A DNA stretch of 64,000 bases, taken from assembly GCA_027886865.1 (NCBI GenBank), contig JAPCJR010000001.1:62001-126000 (forward strand), given 5' to 3'. The notes under the pieces were generated by a model. That model was given only the letters and a program-made list of their open reading frames with translations. It searched no databases and was not told the origin of the DNA. This stretch comes from Nitrososphaerota archaeon (GTDB taxonomy: Archaea; Thermoproteota; Nitrososphaeria; Nitrososphaerales; UBA183). Both the position numbers and the translations under genes were made by a program. This document shows positions 7,616 through 15,769 of this stretch, piece by piece; position 1 is the first letter of the stretch; every line of letters starts with the position of its first letter.

Positions 7616-8538
7616 TCGTTGGGGGGACGGGCTTTATCGGCGGCCACCTTGCAGAGTATTTCTTCAAGGAGGGCGAGATTTCCAAGGGAATATTCAGGAA
7701 GGGCTCGCACCTGCGCATCATGGACCAGTGCGGCATCCAGTGTTTGGAGGCGGACGTGATGGACCGGCACACGCTACATGAACCTCTCGACATGGTGGAC
7801 GTAGTCTACAACCTCGCTTCGCCCCCACCGGGAGGCAGAGCGGATGACTATGCCAGTTACAATAGCGGGGCGCTGAACAACCTGCTTGAAGAAGCGAACG
7901 AGCACGGTACGAAGGTCTTCGTCCACCTCAGCTGCCTGGACGTCTACGGGTCTGGTGGGCCGATAGACGTTAGCCTCGTCCCCAGACCCAAAGACGAGTA
8001 CCAAAAAGCTAAACTCGAAGGAGAGAAGATCGTGAGCGAGTTCGGCAGGGGGCACCCTGACATGAAAGTCCGCGTGGTGAGGGCCGCGAGGGGCCTGGGT
8101 CCCAGAGACACTACGCTTACAGTGCCGATTCTGAAGATGATTGAGCGGGGGAGGGTGGTTCTGCCGGCGGGTGGTTCAGTTGCGATGTCATTCAGCCACC
8201 CAAAGGACATAGCCCAATCGCTCCTCAGGGCAGCCACTTACACCGGAGAGTGGGAGACGTGCATGGTCAAATCATTCGACGCCACGGTAGAAGACTTCTC
8301 CAAGGCGTTGTCGAGCGCGACCAGCAAGAAGGCCGAAGTCAGGTCGGCGGGCCTGTTCTCGGGAAAGACCATGGTACCTCAGTATACCGCAGACCAGATA
8401 AGGGCCGGGCTGATTCTGAAGGAACAGGATTCTTGGAAGAAGATATCGTATGCGCCCGCATACACGATGGAGAAGACGGTCGAGGAGGTATCTGAATGGT
8501 ACCGGAAAGAGCCATGGGCAACAACGGACCAAGCATAG
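7612..8538 (+). CDS. NAD-dependent epimerase/dehydratase (extended SDR) with atypical start
   Basis: This protein of about 308 residues belongs to the extended short-chain dehydrogenase family that acts on nucleotide sugars or related substrates. The Rossmann motif GGTGFIGG lies at the extreme N-terminus and the catalytic YxxxK reads YQKAK. The first ATG, at 7720, would remove the dinucleotide-binding motif. Between the in-frame stop at 7588-7590 and the motif there is no ATG, GTG or TTG. A CTG at 7612 overlaps the upstream TGA (CTGA) and is the best candidate start. Sequence error is the alternative. Substrate unknown. Confidence 0.8.
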   Translation: MIVGGTGFIGGHLAEYFFKEGEISKGIFRKGSHLRIMDQCGIQCLEADVMDRHTLHEPLDMVDVVYNLASPPPGGRADDYASYNSGALNNLLEEANEHGTKVFVHLSCLDVYGSGGPIDVSLVPRPKDEYQKAKLEGEKIVSEFGRGHPDMKVRVVRAARGLGPRDTTLTVPILKMIERGRVVLPAGGSVAMSFSHPKDIAQSLLRAATYTGEWETCMVKSFDATVEDFSKALSSATSKKAEVRSAGLFSGKTMVPQYTADQIRAGLILKEQDSWKKISYAPAYTMEKTVEEVSEWYRKEPWATTDQA

Positions 8539-9200
8539 GCCAGATTCTGAAGAAAATCAGTAAGATGGTCTCTGCCAGCAAGGACAAGCGAGCCACGGCG
8601 CTGGCCGAACTGAAGCAGGCAGAGGCGGGAGACCCGTTCAAGATACTCATCGGCACCGTTCTCTCGCACAGGACCAGGGATGAGAGCACCTCCAAAGCGA
8701 CGGAGAGGCTGTTCCAGGTCTACGATACGCCAGAGAAGCTCGCAAACGCCGATGTCCGGAAGGTGAAGGAGCTGATAAGATCGGTCGGGTTCTACAATGT
8801 CAAGTCGAGGAACGTGATAAGGGTGGCCAAACAGGTCGTCGAAGAGTTCGGCGGGCGCGTCCCCGACGACCTGGAGAGCCTGCTGACCCTCCACGCGGTC
8901 GGAAGGAAGACGGCGAACTGCGTGCTCGTCTACGGGTTCAACAAGCCGGCCATCCCCGTGGACACGCACGTTCACCGGATCGCCAACAGGCTCGGACTCG
9001 TGCAGACGAAGACGCCGGAGCAGACGGAAGAAGAGCTGACCAAGACCGTCCCGAAGAGATACTGGTTGGAGCTAAACGAGCTCTTCGTGAGGTTCGGTCA
9101 GACGACCTGCAAACCAATCGGTCCACGGTGTGACATCTGCACCTTGACGGCCAACTGTAGATACTACAGGGAAGTGGTCGCGCCCAGCTCCCCGGCGTAG
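8514..9200 (+). CDS. nth: Endonuclease III, DNA glycosylase/AP lyase
   Basis: This base-excision repair enzyme removes oxidised pyrimidines and nicks the abasic site. The 228 residues hold the helix-hairpin-helix-GPD core, with LHAVGRKTAN containing catalytic Lys132 and VDTHVHR containing catalytic Asp150. The C-terminal iron-sulfur motif is complete (C-x6-C-x2-C-x5-C, starting at CKPIGPRC). An ATG at 8496 would add six residues. Either start overlaps the end of the epimerase-like gene, so the two are probably co-transcribed. Confidence 0.95.
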   Translation: MGNNGPSIGQILKKISKMVSASKDKRATALAELKQAEAGDPFKILIGTVLSHRTRDESTSKATERLFQVYDTPEKLANADVRKVKELIRSVGFYNVKSRNVIRVAKQVVEEFGGRVPDDLESLLTLHAVGRKTANCVLVYGFNKPAIPVDTHVHRIANRLGLVQTKTPEQTEEELTKTVPKRYWLELNELFVRFGQTTCKPIGPRCDICTLTANCRYYREVVAPSSPA

Positions 9201-9704
9201 TCAGCTGCCCTTCTCGTGCTGATAGAACCCGCTGTAGAGGGACTCCGCAGCCTTCTCGTTCCTCAAGAAGACCAGTTGGATCAGCGCCTCTCCCTTGTGA
9301 ACCTTGGCCGCTATGGGTGTGAAGATCACCTGCGTCGGCTCCCCGTGGTATCCGCTGTCGAAGACCGCCGATTCTAGTTTGATTATCCCGAGCCGGTTGA
9401 CCGAGGAGCGTGGGAAGGCGAACCCCGTGCAGGTCGCTGGTATCGTGACCTCGGGGAAGCGCAACTCGTACATCATCCCCTTCTCGAAATTGTAGAAACC
9501 TTCCGCATCGGGGAGGACACTCGTCTTTTGGGTGGAAAGCTCGCCCCGAGAATCCAGGTAACCTCTCTTGTCCCCGTGAAGCACGATGATGAGGTCCGCT
9601 GGGAGCCTGCTCGCCTGTGTTGGCGCGAGGTCAACGCCATTGGGGTTGATCTTGACGAACGACTTGCAGCAGGCGGCGACCTCCTTCCCGTTCACCACTG
9701 ACAC
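9201..9704 (-). CDS. dUTPase/dCTP deaminase-superfamily protein
   Basis: This 167-residue protein has the beta-barrel nucleotide hydrolase signatures: NGVDLAP (about residues 22-28), PRSSVNRLG (about 99-107) and the substrate loop AVFDSGYHGEPTQ (about 114-126). These resemble archaeal dUTPases and dCTP deaminases, which keep uracil out of DNA. The two activities are hard to separate by eye. The start is GTG with a TATA-like box (CTTTTTAGTT) about 28 bp upstream. It converges tail to tail on endonuclease III, which fits a shared DNA-repair theme but does not prove a functional link. Confidence 0.8.
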   Translation of the reverse strand: MSVVNGKEVAACCKSFVKINPNGVDLAPTQASRLPADLIIVLHGDKRGYLDSRGELSTQKTSVLPDAEGFYNFEKGMMYELRFPEVTIPATCTGFAFPRSSVNRLGIIKLESAVFDSGYHGEPTQVIFTPIAAKVHKGEALIQLVFLRNEKAAESLYSGFYQHEKGS

Positions 9705-9752
9705 GGCTAGGGACGCGCGAGAGAGAACTAAAAAGTTTGGTCGGGCGCCAGC

Positions 9753-10445
9753 TTAGGTTTTGGTGGCCCAGTAACCCGTCACCGCCCCTGCGGTCAGACG
9801 CCTGCTCCCCACCTGAGAGAATCCCGCCGACTCGAGGGTCTCGTCGAAGTGCTCGTCCCATATCCGCGACCGAATCACTTCGGGGAGCGCTTCGTAGGTC
9901 AGCGCTGCGTCAGGGTCGAGAGGGCGAAGGACCCTGCCGAAGATTCTCAGGGCGCCGTAGACGTAGAGGGCATGGAAAGGCGCGAACGCCCCCCGCGGCC
10001 TGGAGAAATCGTACAAGACCAGCGTCCCTCCCTTCCGGAGCACTCGAGCCACCTCGGAGACCAGGCGCTCAGGGTTGCAATACTTCACGACGTAACACGA
10101 CAGGACGGAATCGAACGACCCGTCCTTGAAGGGCAGGTGCTCCCCGTCTCCGAGGCTGAGCGATGCCAGGGAAGGAATCCGCTTTTTCTGAGCTAACCGG
10201 ACCATCTCCTCGGTAATGTCGACCCCGACCACTTCCGCGCCAACTCTGTTCATTCTTTCTTCAAGCACGCCGGTCCCGCAGCCGATGTCCAGGACCCTGT
10301 CTCCCTCCCGTACGCCGGCCCGGCCCAAGAGCCAGCTCTTCCAGTAGGCGTCCTGCATCAAAGTAGCGGCGGCTAGCACTCGGTCGTAAGAGGGCGAGAG
10401 TCCCTCGAAGATCCTCTTGGCGAGAGGTTGGACGCCTGAATCCAC
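9753..10445 (-). CDS. SAM-dependent methyltransferase, UbiE/MenG-like
   Basis: This 230-residue class I methyltransferase has its SAM-binding motif at VLDIGCGTG (about residues 48-56), followed by an acidic strand end (VVGVDI) and motif VLSCYVVKY. The N-terminus (IFEGLSPSYDRVL) matches the start of UbiE/MenG proteins, which methylate quinone precursors. The neighbour is a polytopic membrane protein, so a lipid or quinone substrate is plausible. The start is GTG, with a TATA-like element about 28 bp upstream that it appears to share with the divergent gene. Confidence 0.82.
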   Translation of the reverse strand: MDSGVQPLAKRIFEGLSPSYDRVLAAATLMQDAYWKSWLLGRAGVREGDRVLDIGCGTGVLEERMNRVGAEVVGVDITEEMVRLAQKKRIPSLASLSLGDGEHLPFKDGSFDSVLSCYVVKYCNPERLVSEVARVLRKGGTLVLYDFSRPRGAFAPFHALYVYGALRIFGRVLRPLDPDAALTYEALPEVIRSRIWDEHFDETLESAGFSQVGSRRLTAGAVTGYWATKT

Positions 10446-10467
10446 GTTTATGACGGCTTATGCACAG

Positions 10468-10477
10468 CTTAATAATC
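10468..10477. promoter_or_regulatory. Shared TATA-like box of a divergent pair
   Basis: CTTAATAATC is the only AT-rich element between the methyltransferase GTG (10445) and the membrane-protein TTG (10501). Its centre is about 28 bp from each start, so it could serve leaderless transcripts in both directions. The same geometry recurs at 11420 and 14802. Confidence 0.5.
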
Positions 10478-10500
10478 TGAACTCGCTGAATTCAGCCAGG

Positions 10501-11166
10501 TTGGATACCCCTCCGGTCGAGCCCGACCTAGTAGGGCCCTGGAAGAGGAACACTTGGATCTACGGCCTACGGACGCCCTTCAGCCTAGTATTCTTGGGAT
10601 GGGTGACGCTGGCCCAGGCGATTGCACCGAGCTTCAACCTGCAGATCTATCTCTTCACGCTGCTCGCTTCATTCCTGGGGCTCGTAGTGGGCGCGCACTA
10701 CATAGACATCGGGTCGAGCAAGCAGAAGTTCTCCCCTTACCTAAGGATACCTCGTTACATGCTGGCAGTGGGCGTGGTTGCGGTCGCCCTCGGCATAGGG
10801 GTCGGGGCTTACATGGCAGCAAGATGGAACATAGCCTTCCTGGCGTTCGTCATCGTGGAAGGTTTCGCCGCAGTCGCGTATCCCAGAGAGAACCCGAAAA
10901 TGGTCCATTCGTACATCGGATTCGGCCTCACGTGGGGCACAATACCTTTCCTCGGAGCTTACTTCATCCAGGCCTCGACGCTAAGCCTACTGGCGATAGG
11001 GCTCTCGATATTCATCGGCCTGAGCGTGGTAATGATGCACCATCTGGCGATAATGAGCAGAGAGTCGCCCGCCTGGAAGGACGCGCTGTACCTGCTCAGA
11101 ATCTACAACTACGCAGTCTACGTGGTAGCCATAGCGGCGATCCTGGGCAGGTTCCTGGTGCTCTAG
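10501..11166 (+). CDS. Polytopic membrane protein, unknown function
   Basis: This protein of about 221 residues has six or seven hydrophobic helices and short loops. After the first two helices comes AHYIDIGSSKQKFSPYLRIP, and a later loop holds HHLAIMSRES. The topology and neighbouring UbiE-like methyltransferase recall UbiA-type prenyltransferases, but I do not see a convincing pair of Asp-rich motifs, so this is not asserted. TTG at 10501 is preferred because the TATA-like box is about 28 bp upstream. An ATG at 10450 in the same frame would add 17 residues but lies before that box. Confidence 0.72.
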   Translation: MDTPPVEPDLVGPWKRNTWIYGLRTPFSLVFLGWVTLAQAIAPSFNLQIYLFTLLASFLGLVVGAHYIDIGSSKQKFSPYLRIPRYMLAVGVVAVALGIGVGAYMAARWNIAFLAFVIVEGFAAVAYPRENPKMVHSYIGFGLTWGTIPFLGAYFIQASTLSLLAIGLSIFIGLSVVMMHHLAIMSRESPAWKDALYLLRIYNYAVYVVAIAAILGRFLVL

Positions 11167-11396
11167 TCGCGCTTCAGCCAGAAGATCGTCTTGCATTTAT
11201 GGCAGACTATGCCTTCGTAGACCAATCCCTTCTTGTCCTGGACAGGTCCGGCCTTCTTCATCTCCCCTCCACAGGTGACGCAAAGCCGGTCAGCTCCTAC
11301 CTGCGTTATCGTGGCCCAGTCCATCATGTAGTAGGTCCGGAACAAGAGCTCGCCGGCCTCGTCTATCTCCAATTCTGGCTGACTTTGGCCGTCCAC
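11163..11396 (-). CDS. Small zinc-ribbon protein
   Basis: This 77-residue protein has two Cys pairs (CVTCG at about residue 39 and CHKC at about 65) separated by a charged beta-hairpin-like stretch, a classic zinc ribbon. Such small archaeal proteins often bind nucleic acid or a protein partner. The start is GTG and a TATA-like GATTAAAG is about 27 bp upstream. Its last four bases overlap the end of the convergent membrane-protein gene. Confidence 0.72.
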   Translation of the reverse strand: MDGQSQPELEIDEAGELLFRTYYMMDWATITQVGADRLCVTCGGEMKKAGPVQDKKGLVYEGIVCHKCKTIFWLKRD

Positions 11397-11419
11397 TAGA
11401 AAAGCCTGTCTCCGAGATG

Positions 11420-11427
11420 CTTTAATC
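11420..11427. promoter_or_regulatory. Shared TATA-like box of a divergent pair
   Basis: CTTTAATC is centred about 27 bp from the acyl-CoA dehydrogenase ATG (11450) and about 27 bp from the zinc-ribbon GTG (11396) on the other strand. No other AT-rich core lies in the 53-bp gap. Confidence 0.5.
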
Positions 11428-11449
11428 GACGGCGTAGGAAGGTGCCAAC

Positions 11450-12673
11450 ATGGAGAAGCTCTTCGAGAGGTCGGTGAGCGACGCGTCGAAACTCATGAAG
11501 CTGACGGATGACGACTACGCACTTTTCCAGCGGGTGGATCAGGCCTGCGACGAGCTCCTGATCCCAGAATTCGAAAAATATATGGAGCGGAAGTTCAACG
11601 ACAAGGTCCCGCAAATCCTGAAGAAGCACCGCCTGATGGGGGTGCCAATCTCGAAGAAATATGGAGGCGACGGCGCCAGGCCTCTCGTCCTCTCGCTCGC
11701 GCTCGAAAGATTCGGCCAGCTCGGACTGGGGGTGGTGACATTCGTCGATGTCCACGAGGCTCTCGGTAGCCAGACCATCCAGGAGTGGGGGAACGAGGAG
11801 CAGAAGCAGCGATATCTGACCAAAGCCGCAACGGGAGAAATCGTCCTCGCTTACGCGCTTACGGAACCCGAGGCCGGCAGCGACCCCGCCTCCCTGAAGA
11901 CTCAGTTCAGGAAGGACGGGAGTAACTACTATCTCACCGGTTCGAAATACCTGATTTCAAACGGCTCCATAGCAGACAGACTGATAGTCTTCGCCTATCC
12001 GGAAGGGCAGACGAAAGGGATGACCGCCTTCCTAGTGGACGCGAAGGAACACGGGTTCTCTGTCGATATGAAACTGGAGGAGAAGATGGGTCTATTCACG
12101 TCAGACACCGCAATGCTCTCCTTCAGCGACCTCAGAGTCGCCAGGGAGGACGTCCTCGGGGAGGAAGGTAGGGGACTAGCCGTCGCGTATTCGGCATTGC
12201 TGAACGGCAGGATAGGCATAGCTTCCGGCTCGCTCGGAGTGATGGAGGACTGCCTCAACCAGGTGAAGGAGAGGGTCTCGTCGAGGACCCAGCACGGGAA
12301 GCCGATCGGCAAGCACCAGCTGGTCCAGAGGCACGTCGCGAGGATAGCCGCGAACCTGGAATCCTCCAGATGGCTCGTCTATCAGGCGGCGATAAAGAAG
12401 GATGAATATGATAACAACAAGTCCGATCTGAGTCTGAGAATGGAGGCGGACCGGATTTCGGCGGTCGCCAAGTACGTAGCCACCAAGGCGGCCTGGGAAT
12501 CGGCCGATAGCGCGGTCCAGTGCTTCGGCGGCTTCGGTTATTCCATACTCTCGCCCGTCGCGAAGCACTTGATCGACTCCCGCGTAGCTCGAATCTACGA
12601 AGGGACGGACGAGGTCATGGAGCTCAAAATCGCTTCGACGGTGCTCGGAAAGGACTTCGAAGCTTACCGCTAG
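11450..12673 (+). CDS. Acyl-CoA dehydrogenase
   Basis: This 407-residue flavoenzyme would introduce the alpha-beta double bond in an acyl-CoA. The family signatures are the FAD/substrate motif ALTEPEAGSDPASL (about residue 140), the middle beta domain with YLTGSKYLISNG, and C-terminal RIYEGTDEVM holding the usual catalytic Glu. The length is normal. Acyl chain length cannot be read. It is followed after 41 bp by a CoxG-like protein on the same strand. No thiolase, hydratase or electron-transfer flavoprotein gene is nearby, so this is not a complete beta-oxidation cluster. Confidence 0.93.
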   Translation: MEKLFERSVSDASKLMKLTDDDYALFQRVDQACDELLIPEFEKYMERKFNDKVPQILKKHRLMGVPISKKYGGDGARPLVLSLALERFGQLGLGVVTFVDVHEALGSQTIQEWGNEEQKQRYLTKAATGEIVLAYALTEPEAGSDPASLKTQFRKDGSNYYLTGSKYLISNGSIADRLIVFAYPEGQTKGMTAFLVDAKEHGFSVDMKLEEKMGLFTSDTAMLSFSDLRVAREDVLGEEGRGLAVAYSALLNGRIGIASGSLGVMEDCLNQVKERVSSRTQHGKPIGKHQLVQRHVARIAANLESSRWLVYQAAIKKDEYDNNKSDLSLRMEADRISAVAKYVATKAAWESADSAVQCFGGFGYSILSPVAKHLIDSRVARIYEGTDEVMELKIASTVLGKDFEAYR

Positions 12674-12714
12674 GACGAGAAGGGATAAAGACATACGGGC
12701 GGGGAAGCCCGGCC

Positions 12715-13164
12715 ATGCAGCTCCATCTTGAAGGAGCGGAGGACCTGGCACTGCGGAGGGAGCGGGTCTACCAACTTCTCACCGATTCCAGCTTCATCGC
12801 GAAATCGCTTCCGGACGCGCAAGAGACAAAGGTGATAGACGACAGTCACCTTGAGGCAAGGCTGAAGATAGGTATATCGTTCCTGACGACCAACATGAAC
12901 GTCAAGATGGCGCTCGCAGACAAGGTGCCCCCCCAGCACGCGAAGCTCCTCGTGGAGGGGTCCGGGAGCGGCAGCAACATGAAAATCGTCAGTGACTTCA
13001 ACCTCGAAGGGGACAACCCGACGAAGATGAAGTGGGCAGCCGACGCCGACATAACTGGCCTGATGGCGGGCATCGGCTCGAGCATCCTGAAGGGGTTCGC
13101 CGAGAAGAAGGTCAAAGAGATATTCGAAGGGATAAAGCAGGCGATGGAGAAGGCGGGTCCTTAG
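12715..13164 (+). CDS. CoxG-like SRPBCC-fold protein
   Basis: This 149-residue protein resembles the carbon monoxide dehydrogenase subunit G family (START/Bet v 1 fold). It begins MQLHLEGAEDL, then RRERVYQLLTD, typical of the first strand and helix, and ends with a long helix (about residues 125-147). CoxG proteins bind hydrophobic ligands or help recruit oxidoreductases to membranes. No CO dehydrogenase genes are nearby, so the name describes fold similarity only. An upstream in-frame start lies inside the dehydrogenase gene and was not used. Confidence 0.75.
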   Translation: MQLHLEGAEDLALRRERVYQLLTDSSFIAKSLPDAQETKVIDDSHLEARLKIGISFLTTNMNVKMALADKVPPQHAKLLVEGSGSGSNMKIVSDFNLEGDNPTKMKWAADADITGLMAGIGSSILKGFAEKKVKEIFEGIKQAMEKAGP

Positions 13165-13179
13165 GCTAGGCTCCCTGCG

Positions 13180-14781
13180 TCACATATAGTCCAAAAGCGT
13201 CGCCGGCTTGGTCTTCCTGTCCGGCTTCTTGATCTCATGGCCTGAGACGAGGCTCCTCATGAACTTCTCGCGCTTGATGCTGCTGTAGTAGTAAGCCTCG
13301 TCGATGGTCCCCTCCGCGAGCAATATGATGACCCTGCCAGGGCGCGTCCTGCCAGTCCGGCCCTTACGCTGTATCGAACGTATCTCAGAGGGGACGGCTT
13401 CGTAGAAGACCACAAGGTCCACGTCCGGCACGTGCAACCCCTCTTCCCCGATGCTGCTGCTGACCAGAGCTGTGAATTCTCCGTCGCGGAACTGCTCCAG
13501 GACCCTCGTCTGCCTCTTCTGGTCCATCCCCTCGCTGTCCGTCTTGTTCGCCTGTCCGACGAAGCGGTTCGAGGTGACTCCGACCTTTGCGAGGCGTTCG
13601 ACTATTGTCTCGATCGTGTCTCGGTATTGGGTGAAGACTATGATCTTCGAGTCTTTCTTCGAGGCAACTTGCTGCTCGGCAATCTCAGCTAGTTTCTCAA
13701 GCTTGGGATACGGGACGTCACGGAGCTTCTCGGCCTCCTCCTCGATGATCGACCAGCGCTTGTCTTTGAGGAGGGCCAGCGCTGACTTGCCCTGCTCAGG
13801 TTTCTCCCTGAGTCGCACGAGATACTTCTGGAGGACCGCCAGCCCCTGGGTCTCGAGGAGCTCGATCGCGTGGATGATTATGATGGACTGCGCCTGGTTG
13901 ATCAGGGCTCCGAAGATGTACCCCTTGTCTGAGCCGCTCGCCTCGGCGCTCCTCAGCCGAGAGACGATTGTGCCGCGTGCCTGCAGCAGGATCTTCTTAG
14001 AAAGGTGGGACTTGGGGATGAAACCTCCCTCAACCAATCTCGTGACCTTCTCGTTGTATATGTCTCTGAGCGCGTTGAGGAGAGTGGAGTATTCCTGCGG
14101 GAGGGCCACCTTGATTCCCTCGAGCTTCGTCTCCTCGACGTAGGACTTGACGTCGTCGTCCTCCTCGTTCCTAGCCTCGACCTTCTCGATGAACAGGTTC
14201 TTCATTATCTCCGCGACCTTCTCCCTGGAGCCGCCTGGGGAGGCCGTAAGGCCCAGGATGAGAGGGGTCCAACCCTGCTCCTTGTACATGCTCGCCAGCT
14301 GCGTGTAGGAGTAGTCCTTGACGGACCGATGCGCTTCGTCAAAGACCAGCAGGATGGTGTCGTTTAGTTCGATCCTCCGTCTTTTCAGGTCGTTCCGGAC
14401 CGTCTGCGGGGTAGCAAAGATGAACCGCGACTTCCTCCAGAGGTAGCTACGCTCTTCGGGACCGGTCTCGCCGGTCATGACAGCCGCCTCACCGTCATCG
14501 AGCTTGAGCATGCGCTTGAACGTCGCATAATGCTGCAGCACGAGAGGTTTCGTTGGCGCCAGCATCACGATCTTTCCCTTGGGGAACTTCTTCAGCCGGG
14601 CCTTTGCGACCAGCATCGCTACCATCGTCTTGCCTAGACCGGTGGGCAGCACCACGAGGGTGTTGGTCTGCGACGCCGTCTCTGCGATGTTGTGTTGATA
14701 CTCTCGGGGCTGCAGCGTGTCCTCGGCAGACAAGGGAAATCGTGTTGAGATTCTCTTTACGCTAAAAGCGTTTGTCCGCAA
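13180..14781 (-). CDS. Hef/FANCM-like superfamily 2 helicase, nuclease-less
   Basis: This protein of about 533 residues is probably a fork- or branch-remodelling DNA helicase. Visible motifs are PREYQ (Q-motif region), LPTGLGKT (Walker A), VFDEAHR (motif II), GLTASPG (motif III region), SSSIGEEGLHVPDVDLVVFYE (motif V region) and QRKGRTGR (motif VI). The insert between RecA domains fits the Hef family. Euryarchaeal Hef usually adds an XPF-type nuclease (GDxnERKxxxD), absent here. The last residues (ATLLDYM) weakly resemble a PCNA-interacting tail. TTG at 14781 is chosen because a TATA-like box lies 25 bp upstream; the frame stays open further into the divergent thrB. Confidence 0.9.
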   Translation of the reverse strand: MRTNAFSVKRISTRFPLSAEDTLQPREYQHNIAETASQTNTLVVLPTGLGKTMVAMLVAKARLKKFPKGKIVMLAPTKPLVLQHYATFKRMLKLDDGEAAVMTGETGPEERSYLWRKSRFIFATPQTVRNDLKRRRIELNDTILLVFDEAHRSVKDYSYTQLASMYKEQGWTPLILGLTASPGGSREKVAEIMKNLFIEKVEARNEEDDDVKSYVEETKLEGIKVALPQEYSTLLNALRDIYNEKVTRLVEGGFIPKSHLSKKILLQARGTIVSRLRSAEASGSDKGYIFGALINQAQSIIIIHAIELLETQGLAVLQKYLVRLREKPEQGKSALALLKDKRWSIIEEEAEKLRDVPYPKLEKLAEIAEQQVASKKDSKIIVFTQYRDTIETIVERLAKVGVTSNRFVGQANKTDSEGMDQKRQTRVLEQFRDGEFTALVSSSIGEEGLHVPDVDLVVFYEAVPSEIRSIQRKGRTGRTRPGRVIILLAEGTIDEAYYYSSIKREKFMRSLVSGHEIKKPDRKTKPATLLDYM

Positions 14782-14801
14782 GAAGCCGATGGGGCGATAG
14801 T

Positions 14802-14810
14802 CATATAATC
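14802..14810. promoter_or_regulatory. Shared TATA-like box between helicase and thrB
   Basis: CATATAATC lies about 25 bp from the helicase TTG (14781) and about 31 bp from the thrB TTG (14837). It is the only strong AT-rich core in the 55-bp gap and is therefore a third example of a possible bidirectional promoter. Confidence 0.48.
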
Positions 14811-14836
14811 GCACGAAACCGAAAGGTACCAGAAGA

Positions 14837-15769
14837 TTGAAGGTTACAGTCGAAGCTTCCGCATCATCGGCAAACCTCGGACCTGGGTTCGATGTCTTCG
14901 CTCTTGCTCTTGATGTTCCCCGTGACAGGATTACTCTCGGGTCTGAGAAGGCGAATCGACTCTCCGTCAGCATCGAGCAGGTGAAGGGCATAAAGACGCC
15001 CACTGTTGCCTCCAAGAATGGCGCTGGTGCGGTCTGTCTCGCCGTCGCGAAGGATTTCGGCATCAAGGATAGGATCTCGGTGGAAATCTCCAAGGGAGTC
15101 CCGATTGGGCTGGGGATGGGGAGCAGCGGCGCCTCCGCCGCGGCTGCTGCGTTCGGTATGAACCAGCTTTTCGAGCTCGGGATGAGCGGAGACGACATGA
15201 TTTTCTACGCGGGGAAGGGAGAGCAGTTGACGTCGGGCACCGCGCACTACGACAACGTCTCTGCATCGATACTCGGGGGTTTCGTCGTCGTGAAGGTCTC
15301 CCAGAGGCCCACTGCCATCAGTTACGACGCTCCGAAGGGGATGTGCCTCTGTATGGCGACCCCAATCGTGAAGCTCCCAGAGCGAAAGACAGAGTTCGCA
15401 AGGTCGGTGCTCCCGTCAAGCGTCCCTCTGAATATGATGGTTTCAACCGTTGCAAACGCGAGCCTGATCGTGTCTGGGTTCGCAAGAGGCAACATCGGGA
15501 TGATAGGCTCAGGCATGAACGACAAGGTCGTTGAAGCGGCCAGGAAGAAGTTGATTCCTGGATATGACGCAGTGCGCAAGGCGGGAATTGACGCGGGTGC
15601 GGCCGGCGTGTGCATCAGCGGAGCGGGTCCATCCATGCTCGCCGTGGTAGACAGCGGTAGGAGCAAGCCGAGCGCCGTCCTCGAGGGCATGATAGGAGGA
15701 TTCAGGAAGGAGGGAATAGAGGCCAGTGGATTCATGACGGTCTCCGGTGAGGGGGCGGTCAGGATTTGA
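14837..15769 (+). CDS. thrB: Homoserine kinase
   Basis: This GHMP-family kinase phosphorylates homoserine in threonine synthesis. The 310 residues start with the family N-terminus ASSANLGPGFD, carry the phosphate-binding loop PIGLGMGSSGASAAA (about residues 90-104) and the C-terminal motif ISGAGPSM. The start is TTG. Its stop overlaps the thrC start (TTGA), so the two consecutive pathway enzymes are translationally coupled. Confidence 0.95.
   Translation: MKVTVEASASSANLGPGFDVFALALDVPRDRITLGSEKANRLSVSIEQVKGIKTPTVASKNGAGAVCLAVAKDFGIKDRISVEISKGVPIGLGMGSSGASAAAAAFGMNQLFELGMSGDDMIFYAGKGEQLTSGTAHYDNVSASILGGFVVVKVSQRPTAISYDAPKGMCLCMATPIVKLPERKTEFARSVLPSSVPLNMMVSTVANASLIVSGFARGNIGMIGSGMNDKVVEAARKKLIPGYDAVRKAGIDAGAAGVCISGAGPSMLAVVDSGRSKPSAVLEGMIGGFRKEGIEASGFMTVSGEGAVRI

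Noticed and set aside
14784..15198. N-terminal extension of the helicase frame by about 139 codons
   Set aside because: It runs antisense through the start of homoserine kinase, has no family resemblance, and ignores the TATA-like box at 14802.
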